60,530 nt of DNA, taken from Chloroflexota bacterium (GTDB taxonomy: Bacteria; Chloroflexota; Limnocylindria; Limnocylindrales; CSP1-4). The notes below the pieces were generated by a model. The model was given only the letters and a program-made list of their open reading frames with translations. It had not been told where the DNA came from and ran no database searches. Shown in pieces: positions 54,415 to 60,530 of the stretch; position 1 is the first letter of the stretch; every line of letters begins with the position of its first letter. The position numbers were made by a program, and so were the translations under genes. The stretch lies in assembly GCA_021786385.1 (NCBI GenBank), contig JAJYNJ010000007.1:1-60530 (forward strand), given 5' to 3'.

Positions 54415-55404
54415 TCAGTCGACCCGTTCGGCCTCCAGGGCGACCCAGTCCCCCTCTTCCCACCGACGCAGCAGGTGGAACCCCGCCGCGGCGAACGCCC
54501 GCCGGACCTCCGGCTCGCGCTCGGCGATGATCCCGCTCGCGAGCAGCCGTCCACCCGAGCCGCCAGACCCGGTGCCGCGCCGCACCTCCCCGCAGAGTGC
54601 GGCGGCCAGCGTGACGAGGATCGACGCGACCAGGTTTGCGAGCACCAGGTCGAAGGGCGGCAGCCCGCTGGGGATCGAGCCCTGCTGGGCCGCGATGCGC
54701 CGCACCAACCTGTTGCGACGGGCGTTCGCCGCGGTCGCCTCGACCGCCAGCGGGTCGGTGTCGACTGCCAGCACCGACGCGGCCCCCAGGCGCGCGGCGC
54801 CCAGCGACAGGATCCCGGAGCCGGACCCGACGTCGAGCACGCGAGCACCCGCCACCCTCCCTTCGTCCCCCCAGGCCTCGAGCCCGAGCAGACAGAGTCT
54901 GGTCGTGGGGTGCAGCCCGGTCCCAAAGGCCACTCCCGGGTCGAGCGCCAGCACCAGATCGCCCGGGCGATGCCGATACCGACGCCACGTGGGACACACC
55001 ACGAACCGTCGACCGACTCGTAGCACCGGGAAGTGCGCCCGCCCCTCCGCCGCCCAGTCGGTCGCGTCCACCACCGCCGTCCGCAGCTCGCCGATCGGGC
55101 GCAGGCCGAACGCCTGCAGGTGGCCGAGCGCCGTCCGCACCCGCTCGAGCGCGTCGGCTGTCGCACGCTCGTCGGCACCCGGCAGCCACGCGCGCACCAA
55201 CGCGGGCCGCGTTGTGTCGAGATCGGCCGCCAATCCCTCGTCGAGCAGGCGAACGGCGGGCTCGACGCTCACGCCGCCGGGCGCCTCGCGGGCGAGGATC
55301 TCGCTGACGGCCTCCACCGCCTCGTGATCCGCGACGACGGAGAGCTCCAACCATCCAGTCGACGGCGGCGCGCCCGGTCCCTGGACGCCCCTGGCGCCGC
55401 TCAC
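54415..55404 (-). CDS. prmA: ribosomal protein L11 methyltransferase
   Basis: SAM-dependent trimethylation of ribosomal protein L11. The 329-residue product has an N-terminal targeting domain (residues about 17-100, GWLELSVVADHEAVEAVSEI) and a Rossmann methyltransferase domain: GVAFGTGLHPTTRLCLLGLE, RVLDVGSGSGILSLGAARLG (motif I), LAVDTDPLAVEATAANARRN and DLVLANLVASILVTLAAALC (NLxxxxL-type motif IV). GTG start at 55404, 19 bp after the dnaJ stop. Confidence 0.94.
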   Translation of the reverse strand: MSGARGVQGPGAPPSTGWLELSVVADHEAVEAVSEILAREAPGGVSVEPAVRLLDEGLAADLDTTRPALVRAWLPGADERATADALERVRTALGHLQAFGLRPIGELRTAVVDATDWAAEGRAHFPVLRVGRRFVVCPTWRRYRHRPGDLVLALDPGVAFGTGLHPTTRLCLLGLEAWGDEGRVAGARVLDVGSGSGILSLGAARLGAASVLAVDTDPLAVEATAANARRNRLVRRIAAQQGSIPSGLPPFDLVLANLVASILVTLAAALCGEVRRGTGSGGSGGRLLASGIIAEREPEVRRAFAAAGFHLLRRWEEGDWVALEAERVD

Positions 55405-55423
55405 CGCACCACGTCGGGGGCGC

Positions 55424-56554
55424 TCAACTGATCGCGTCCTTCACCTTGTCGAAGAGCCCGCCGGACTTCGCCGCAGGCCGCTCGCCGGATTCCGCGGCGA
55501 GCGCCTCCAATAGCTCGCGCTGGCGCTTCGAAAGGCGGGTGGGAACACGCACGTCGACCAACACGTGAAGGTCGCCCCGCACGCCCGGACGCCGCAGATG
55601 CGGCACCCCGCGCCCGCGCAGCCGGATCTCGGTCCCCGGCTGCGTCCCCGGCTTGATCTCGATCTCCTCGTCGCCCTCGGCTGTCGGGACGGTGACCCGC
55701 GCTCCGAGGGCCGCCTGAGTGATCGATACCGGCAGCTCGTAGAAGAGCTCGGTCTCCTCGCGCCGGAGCGCCGGATGCTGATCCACATGCACCGCTACGT
55801 ACAGGTTGCCCGCCGGACCGCCGCGCGGGCCCGCCTCGCCCTCGCCGGTGAGCCGCATCTGGTGCCCCTCGTCGATCCCCGGTGGGATCACCACGCGAAG
55901 CTTGCGGCGGCGCTGGACGCGCCCCTCGCCGTGACACTCATGGCAGGGCGTCTCGACGACGTGCCCCTCGCCGTGGCAGCGCGGGCAGACGGTCACGCTG
56001 ACCATCTGGCCGAGCATCGTGCTACGGACCTGGCGGATCTCACCGCGGCCGTTGCACTGCGGACAGCGCACGGTGGCCGAGCCCGGTTCCGCGCCCGTCC
56101 CCGCACAGGTCGGGCAGCGGTCCAGTGCCGAGAACTCGATCTCTTTCTCGGCGCCACGGATCGATTCTTCGAAGGTGATCCGCAGGTCGTAGCGCAGGTC
56201 GGATCCGGTGGGCGGCCGCGCCCGCCGCGCCCCGGCCCCAGCACCAGTCGCGCCGCCGAAGAACGCGTCGAACAGATCCCCGAACCCCTGGAACCCCGCG
56301 AACGGGCCGTAGCCCTCGGAGCCGCCGGTGCCGACGCCGGCCCGCCCGAACATGTCGTAGGCGCGGCGCTGCTGTGGGTCAGACAGCACCTGGTACGCCT
56401 CGTTGATCTCCTTGAAGCGTTCCGCCGCGGAGGGGTCGGTGTTGACGTCCGGGTGCCACTGCTGGGCGAGCTTGCGGAACGCGCGTTTGATCTCGGCGTC
56501 CGTCGCGCCGCGCGGGACGCCGAGGACGTCGTAGTAGTCGCGACTGGTGGCCAT
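55424..56554 (-). CDS. dnaJ: chaperone protein DnaJ
   Basis: Hsp40 co-chaperone of DnaK, 376 residues. J domain at residues 1-70 (DYYDVLGVPRGATDAEIKRA; HPD in QWHPDVN), Gly/Phe-rich linker, four zinc-finger repeats (CPTCAGTG, CPQCNGRG, CPRCHGEG, CHECHGEG) and the C-terminal substrate domain. Start at 56554 from the J domain. No dnaK, grpE or hrcA lies upstream in the window; an unrelated MFS operon faces away instead. Confidence 0.97.
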   Translation of the reverse strand: MATSRDYYDVLGVPRGATDAEIKRAFRKLAQQWHPDVNTDPSAAERFKEINEAYQVLSDPQQRRAYDMFGRAGVGTGGSEGYGPFAGFQGFGDLFDAFFGGATGAGAGARRARPPTGSDLRYDLRITFEESIRGAEKEIEFSALDRCPTCAGTGAEPGSATVRCPQCNGRGEIRQVRSTMLGQMVSVTVCPRCHGEGHVVETPCHECHGEGRVQRRRKLRVVIPPGIDEGHQMRLTGEGEAGPRGGPAGNLYVAVHVDQHPALRREETELFYELPVSITQAALGARVTVPTAEGDEEIEIKPGTQPGTEIRLRGRGVPHLRRPGVRGDLHVLVDVRVPTRLSKRQRELLEALAAESGERPAAKSGGLFDKVKDAIS

Positions 56555-56563
56555 GCGCACGCA

Positions 56564-56569
56564 AGTATA
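56564..56569 (-). promoter_or_regulatory. -10 box of dnaJ (leaderless)
   Basis: TATACT on the minus strand, 9 nt before the ATG at 56554. No CIRCE-type inverted repeat was seen around it. Confidence 0.6.
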
Positions 56570-56656
56570 GGGAAGGGGGCCGACGGGCCCGGCGGGCACG
56601 CGCGACTCGAGGCGGCCGGTGCCCGGATGACGGCGACCCCTGCCACGTCCCGGCGT

Positions 56657-56662
56657 TACTAT
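56657..56662 (+). promoter_or_regulatory. -10 box of leader ORF / MFS operon
   Basis: TACTAT lies 7 nt before the GTG at 56670, the same spacing as the other leaderless starts. Confidence 0.5.
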
Positions 56663-56669
56663 CGGCGGC

Positions 56670-56768
56670 GTGCCCGACCCTCGCACGGTGGCGGCGCCCG
56701 TCGCGCGCCGCTTCCTCGTCCTGCGCCACTTCCTCACGCCCCCGCCGTCGCTGCTCGCCGCCGCATGA
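56670..56768 (+). CDS. 32-codon leader ORF coupled to MFS gene
   Basis: GTG at 56670 opens a frame of 32 residues (MPDPRTVAAPVARRFLVLRH, then FLTPPPSLLAAA) whose TGA overlaps the MFS ATG (ATGA). A TACTAT box lies 7 nt before the GTG. The ARRFLVLRHFLTPP stretch resembles, from memory, the N-terminus of winged-helix YcaQ/AlkZ-type proteins, so it may be a relic of such a gene now serving as a leader cistron that brings ribosomes to the MFS start. Function otherwise unknown. Confidence 0.5.
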   Translation: MPDPRTVAAPVARRFLVLRHFLTPPPSLLAAA

Positions 56769-58138
56769 GTAGCGCGCCGTCCGCCGCGCCGTCCGCGCTG
56801 CGCCCCGACCGCGCGCGCCGCTGGCTGCCGGTCTTGGCCGCGTTCGTCGTCGGTGCCATCGCCTACGCCGGCCTCTACTGCTTCCCGCCGATCTCCGTGG
56901 CCTACGCCACCGAGTTCGGCATCGGTCGAACCGTCGCGGTCGCGCCATGGACCCTCTTCCTCCTCGTGACCGGCCTCTCGAGCCCGCTGCTCGGCCGCGC
57001 CTACGACCTGATCGCGGACCGCTGGCTGCTTGCGGCCGGCCTGCTCCTGATGGCGATCGGCTGGGGCGTGGCGGCGCTCGCCACGGACGTGCGCCTGCTC
57101 GTGGTGGCCTACGGGCTTCTGCTCGCGGTCGGCCTCGAGCTCGTGTTCGTGGGCACCACGACGGCGATCTCGCGCCGCTACGCCGGCGTGACCGGGCTGG
57201 CGCTCGGGATCGCGTACGCCGGCCCCGGCGCGGGCGTGGCCGTCGCGCTGCCGCTGGTGACGCCGGCGATCCCACTGCTCGGTTGGCGTGAGATCGTCGC
57301 GATCTTCGGAGTCCTCGCGCTGGCCGGCCTGCCATTCGTCTGGCTGATGACGAGCGGCCCGGCGATCCTGATCCCGGCCCGTGCTCCGCGGCGCCCCGCT
57401 GCGACACCCACGGCCGCGACGACCCTGAGCGCCGGCGCGCTGCATGAGACATCCGCCCCGGGGGCAGTCGGTGCGGCTCAGGAGGTCGCTCCAGCCGGTG
57501 ACCTGGGCCGGCCCGACACGCTCCGCCGGACGCTCCGCACCGCCCGTTTCTGGATGCTGTTCCTGGGGGCAGTCGCGATCGGCGTGATGGACGAGGGCGT
57601 CTTCCAGACGTTCTTGCCGCACGCTACTCGGCAGGGCGTGCCCGAGGCGCTGGCGGCCCAAGGACTCGCCGTCGAATCGGTCTCGTACATCGTCGGGCAG
57701 CTCGTCGGCGGGGCGCTCTCCGATCGGCTCGGGAGACGCGCGGTCGGGCTCGCCGCGCTCGTCGTCGTCGCGCTCGGCTCGACCGCCGCGTTCGGCGCGA
57801 CCGGCGCGACCGCGGAGGTCGCCGTGGCCGGCGTGGTCCTGCACGGCTTCGGCATGGGGGCCACCATCGCGGTCCGCTCGGCCGCCTTCAGCGATGTCTT
57901 CGGCGGCCCCAACTTCGGGTCGATCTTCGGCGTGCTCGCGGTGGCCTACCCGCTCGGCGGCATCCTGCCGGTCGAGCTCGGTGGGATCAGCGTGGACCGA
58001 CTGGGCACTTACTGGCCGGTGTACGGACTGGTGATGGCCGCCGTGCTAGTGTGGGGCATCGCCCTCCTGGTCGCGGGACCGCGGTGGCACGGCCGGGCCG
58101 GGCGCTCGCGCCTGCGGCGCGCGGTCGGGCGCGCCTGA
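56765..58138 (+). CDS. MFS transporter (OFA-like)
   Basis: A 457-residue major facilitator with about 12 spans and a central cytoplasmic loop (about residues 200-255). AYAGLYCFPPISVAYATEFG begins the first half; ISRRYAGVTGLALGIAYAGP and GRAYDLIADRWLL (loop 2-3 motif) are family features. The second half has LVGGALSDRLGRRAVGLAAL. The layout resembles oxalate:formate antiporter-type MFS, but the substrate is unknown. The start ATGA-overlaps the leader ORF. Confidence 0.88.
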   Translation: MSSAPSAAPSALRPDRARRWLPVLAAFVVGAIAYAGLYCFPPISVAYATEFGIGRTVAVAPWTLFLLVTGLSSPLLGRAYDLIADRWLLAAGLLLMAIGWGVAALATDVRLLVVAYGLLLAVGLELVFVGTTTAISRRYAGVTGLALGIAYAGPGAGVAVALPLVTPAIPLLGWREIVAIFGVLALAGLPFVWLMTSGPAILIPARAPRRPAATPTAATTLSAGALHETSAPGAVGAAQEVAPAGDLGRPDTLRRTLRTARFWMLFLGAVAIGVMDEGVFQTFLPHATRQGVPEALAAQGLAVESVSYIVGQLVGGALSDRLGRRAVGLAALVVVALGSTAAFGATGATAEVAVAGVVLHGFGMGATIAVRSAAFSDVFGGPNFGSIFGVLAVAYPLGGILPVELGGISVDRLGTYWPVYGLVMAAVLVWGIALLVAGPRWHGRAGRSRLRRAVGRA

Positions 58139-58146
58139 CGCCAGGG

Positions 58147-58200
58147 TGCGTCAGGCCATCGCGCGTCAGGCCATCGCGCGTCAGGCCATCGCGCGTTCAG
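58147..58200. repeat. 15-bp tandem repeat at the ABC permease stop
   Basis: GCGTCAGGCCATCGC repeats three times, followed by a fourth partial copy that contains the stop codon of the permease gene (58197-58199). It separates two convergent genes. Confidence 0.8.
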
Positions 58201-59384
58201 GCCACCTCGCGGCGGATGGTGGCCGCCGCGAGCACGACGAAGAACCCGGCCACCGCGACCAGCACGACCACGTCGAGCTGTACCCCTGACGCCGTCAGGT
58301 CCCGCCCCTGGATCATGATCTCGCGCAGCCCGTCCGCCGCGTAGGTGAGCGGCAGCACCCGCGCGACCGGCTGCAGCAGCGCCGGCAGCGTCTCGATCCG
58401 CCAGAAGATCCCCGACAGCAAACCCTGCGGGACGATCACGAGCGGGATGAACTGCAGGATCTGGAACTCCGTCCGGGCGAACGTCGAGATGAAGATGCCC
58501 AGGCTCACCGCACCGATCGCCAGCAGGAGGGCAACGGCGAACGCCAGCAGCGGGCTTCCCACGCTCGGCACCGCGAGCCCCACCGTGAACGGGCCGAGCG
58601 GGCCGATGGCGGGGACGTCGACCTTCAGCAGCGTGAACGCCAGCAGGACGATCACCTGGAGTGTCGCGAAGATACCGAACCCGAGCGTGTACCCGAGCAC
58701 GATCTCACCCTTCGTGATCGGCGTGGCCAGCAGTCGCTCGAGCGTCCCACCGATGCGCTCCCGCAGGAAGCTGACGCCTGTCAGCACGAACACCAGGAAA
58801 TAGACGATGAACGCGATGAAGAACGGAGAAAGGGCATCGAAGCTGTCCGCGTCGGGCGCACCGAAGATCGTGCGGTGCTCGATCCGTGGGGGCGGCGCCG
58901 CGCCCGGCACAGCCGTCGCCACCGCGGTCGCCAGGAGCTGCTCGACCTGGGCCACCTGACCGCTCTCCGTCGGAGCGTTGGCGCCGGGCGTCAGGACGAT
59001 CAGCTGGAGTCCCTCTCCGGCCGTCAGGCGGGCGGTGGCGTCCGGTGGGATCACCAGGGCCACGTCGAGCTCGCCGTCCGCCAGCGCCGCCCGGGCGGTC
59101 GCCTCGTCCACGGTCGACGACGGGACGGCGACGAGATTCCCGGACGCGAAGCGGCGGAACTGGCCGCGCGTGGCGATCAACACGTCGGCGATCCGCTGAC
59201 CGACCGAACCGTCCCGGTTCACGATGGCGAGCCGCACCGGGACGCTCTGCTGGTCCCGCAGCACCCACCCGAGCAGCGCCGAGAGCACGAGCGGCACCAC
59301 GAAGATCAGCGCGAGCGTGCGCCGGTCGCGACGGAACTGGGCGACGATGCGGCGCACGACGGCCGAGAGGCGGCGCGGGTTCAC
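58197..59384 (-). CDS. ABC-2 type transporter permease
   Basis: Membrane half of an ABC exporter, 395 residues. An N-terminal span (about residues 25-42) is followed by a large extracytoplasmic domain (about 43-185) and then five spans (about 190-390), the YhgE/YadH-like layout of drug or polymer exporters. VFVLTGVSFLRERIGGTLER and LLATPITKGEIVLGYTLGFG carry the typical motif before the second block of spans. GTG start 59384 overlaps the stop of the ATPase gene. Confidence 0.9.
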   Translation of the reverse strand: MNPRRLSAVVRRIVAQFRRDRRTLALIFVVPLVLSALLGWVLRDQQSVPVRLAIVNRDGSVGQRIADVLIATRGQFRRFASGNLVAVPSSTVDEATARAALADGELDVALVIPPDATARLTAGEGLQLIVLTPGANAPTESGQVAQVEQLLATAVATAVPGAAPPPRIEHRTIFGAPDADSFDALSPFFIAFIVYFLVFVLTGVSFLRERIGGTLERLLATPITKGEIVLGYTLGFGIFATLQVIVLLAFTLLKVDVPAIGPLGPFTVGLAVPSVGSPLLAFAVALLLAIGAVSLGIFISTFARTEFQILQFIPLVIVPQGLLSGIFWRIETLPALLQPVARVLPLTYAADGLREIMIQGRDLTASGVQLDVVVLVAVAGFFVVLAAATIRREVA

Positions 59385-60160
59385 GCCGGCGCCTCCTCTC
59401 CCGCGAACCGCAGGAACGCCTCCTCCAGGTCCGCCGTCCCGGCGCGCCGTCGCAGCTCCATGCCGCTCCCGCGGGCGATGACGCGCCCGGCGCGGATGAA
59501 GAGCAGCTCGTCGCAGCGGTCCGCTTCGTCCATCACGTGGCTCGTGACCAGCAGCGTCGCCCCAGCCGCCGCCAGCGACCGAAAGTGCCGCCAGAACTGC
59601 ACGCGCAGCGCCGGATCGATCCCGACCGTCGGCTCGTCGAGGACCACGATCGGCGGTCGGTGCACCAGCGCGCAGGCCAGCGAGAGTCGCCGACGCATCC
59701 CGCCCGACAGTTGGATCGCGGGCGTGTCGCGCCAGTCGGCCAGCTCCACCACCTGCAGCGCGTCGACGAGCCGCGAGCGCTCGAACGACCCGTAGAGTCC
59801 GGCGAAGAACCGGAGGTTTTCCCAGACCGAGAGCTCCGCGTAGATCCCGTCGGCCTGGGTCATGTAGCCGACGCGCGCGAGCATCTCCCGCGACGGCACG
59901 CGCCGCCCGAGCAGGTACGCCTCGCCTGCCGTTGGCCGCGCGAGACCCATGAGCAACCGGATCAGCGTGGTCTTTCCGGAGCCGTTGGGGCCGAGCAACC
60001 CGTAGATCCGGCCGGCCTCGAGGGCGAGATCCACGCCATCGACTGCCCGCAGCGGACCGAAGGTCTTGACCAGGCCGCGCGCCTCGATCGCGGGCTGCGC
60101 AGAAAAGGCAGGGCCCGGGAGACCATCCCCGCCGCGTCCCGCCGCCCGCTCGGCCGTCAT
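59381..60160 (-). CDS. ABC transporter ATP-binding protein
   Basis: A 259-residue ATPase partner of the permease. Walker A GLLGPNGSGKTTLIRLLMGL, Q-loop VGYMTQADGIYAELSV, signature LSGGMRRRLSLACALVHRP, Walker B IVVLDEPTVGIDP and switch His in LLVTSHVMDEADRC are all intact. DRA-like exporter group; substrate unknown. A GAGGGAGG site precedes the ATG. Expressed from the promoter overlapping the tetR operator. Confidence 0.95.
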   Translation of the reverse strand: MTAERAAGRGGDGLPGPAFSAQPAIEARGLVKTFGPLRAVDGVDLALEAGRIYGLLGPNGSGKTTLIRLLMGLARPTAGEAYLLGRRVPSREMLARVGYMTQADGIYAELSVWENLRFFAGLYGSFERSRLVDALQVVELADWRDTPAIQLSGGMRRRLSLACALVHRPPIVVLDEPTVGIDPALRVQFWRHFRSLAAAGATLLVTSHVMDEADRCDELLFIRAGRVIARGSGMELRRRAGTADLEEAFLRFAGEEAPA

Positions 60161-60214
60161 CGGCCCTCCCTCGTCAGCTCCGCCCCTGCCGCTCGCATGC
60201 CCAACCCACGCTTG

Positions 60215-60244
60215 ACGTTACGTACATACTCGTACGTATGTCAA
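60215..60244 (-). promoter_or_regulatory. divergent promoter and TetR-type operator
   Basis: On the minus strand TTGACA (60239-60244) and TAACGT (60215-60220), 18 bp apart, form a promoter for the ABC genes. Between and over them lie TACGTAC/GTACGTA arms (60219-60225 and 60232-60238) and ACATAC/GTATGT arms (60224-60229 and 60236-60241), as expected for a TetR dimer site. The palindrome reaches the ATG of the divergent tetR gene, so it probably represses both. Confidence 0.6.
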
Positions 60245-60530
60245 GTCCAATCGGGCGTGTGCCGGGCAGGCTCAACAGTCACGGGCAACGGCCTGACGTG
60301 GCGGACACAGGGGGCCGGAGGCAGCCCAGTGCCCATGACCCGACTCGCGCGGAAGACCTGAGGCGGACCGCTGTCCGAACCGGCACGCGGAGCCGCGCGA
60401 CCCGCGAGCGGATCCTGCAGGCCGCCAGGGACGAGCTCGCCGGATCGGATCGGCTGACGGTCCGCGCGGTCGCCGCTCGCGCCGGCGTGTCCCGGCAGAC
60501 GATCTACTACCACGTTCGAGGGCTCGCCGG
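60238..60530 (+). CDS. TetR-family regulator, partial at window end
   Basis: Only the first 97 residues are in the window. After a polar N-terminus of about 50 residues comes a TetR HTH: TRERILQAARDELAGSDRLT, then VRAVAARAGVSRQTIYYHVR. The frame runs off the end. The start at 60238 is the first ATG; later GTG codons (60259, 60298) are possible given the long tail. Divergent from the ABC exporter it most likely controls. Confidence 0.85.
   Translation, partial: MSSPIGRVPGRLNSHGQRPDVADTGGRRQPSAHDPTRAEDLRRTAVRTGTRSRATRERILQAARDELAGSDRLTVRAVAARAGVSRQTIYYHVRGLA

Noticed and set aside
56570-56669. CIRCE or HrcA site before dnaJ
   Set aside because: No TTAGCACTC-type inverted repeat is present; only a TATACT box.

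Overview
The window is a high-GC bacterial chromosome segment with short intergenic gaps and long runs of co-directional, overlapping genes (many ATGA, GTGA and TGATG junctions). No rRNA, tRNA or CRISPR was seen. Gene content fits a Chloroflexota-type bacterium, perhaps near Thermomicrobia or Limnocylindria: a dnaJ-prmA-HIT-rpsU-yqeY-pgpH-ybeY cluster, a DUF5317 membrane protein, a FadN-order beta-oxidation protein, and many leaderless genes whose only visible promoter part is a TANNNT -10 box 5-9 nt before the start codon. The phylum call is inference from content, not a phylogeny.

1-1.8 kb: a 104-bp tandem array, a roughly 200-bp element with inverted ends, then on the minus strand a c-di-GMP-I (GEMM-I) riboswitch in front of two micro-ORFs and a perfect terminator-like hairpin. 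DUF5317 lies upstream of the riboswitch. 2-5 kb: trpS, an AI-2E family transporter and a lipoprotein. 5-13.5 kb: a fatty-acid beta-oxidation operon (tetR, fadN-type hydratase/dehydrogenase, thiolase, acyl-CoA dehydrogenase, acyl-CoA ligase). 13.5-17 kb: a repeat-rich gap with a second copy of the inverted-end element, two exported proteins of unknown role behind a possible SD-masking hairpin, and a 91-residue SWIM zinc-finger protein.

17-26.5 kb: a minus-strand run apt, MtnA/eIF2B-like, GNAT, ahcY, metK (SAM cycle and adenine salvage), then GDP-mannose genes (mannose-1-P guanylyltransferase, phosphohexomutase, bifunctional PGI/PMI). 26.6-29.5 kb: HPr, enzyme I and plsY.

29.6-43.1 kb is the most distinctive part: a glycerol/dihydroxyacetone island. 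A ten-gene minus-strand operon reads glpF-dhaK-dhaL-glpK-glpA-sdhB-sdhC-sdhD-dhaM-panE. There is no sdhA. A GlpA-type flavoprotein sits 3 nt before sdhB, which suggests a glycerol-3-phosphate:quinone oxidoreductase built on succinate-dehydrogenase-type iron-sulfur and membrane subunits. Next to it are a second dhaL and dhaM and, divergently, a third dhaL translationally coupled to a soluble GAF-PAS histidine kinase and an OmpR-type regulator. With HPr and enzyme I nearby and no sugar permease visible, the PTS here probably phosphorylates dihydroxyacetone and reports flux to the two-component system.

43.2-56.6 kb: mfd, pth, ybeY, pgpH, yqeY, rpsU, HIT, prmA, dnaJ (all minus), interrupted by a plus-strand acyl-CoA ligase. 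56.7-60.5 kb: an MFS permease coupled to a 32-codon leader ORF, a two-gene ABC exporter, and a divergent TetR gene cut by the window end.

A recurring feature is short GC-rich tandem repeats (15-54 bp) at or just past gene 3' ends, several covering the stop codon or encoding C-terminal tails.
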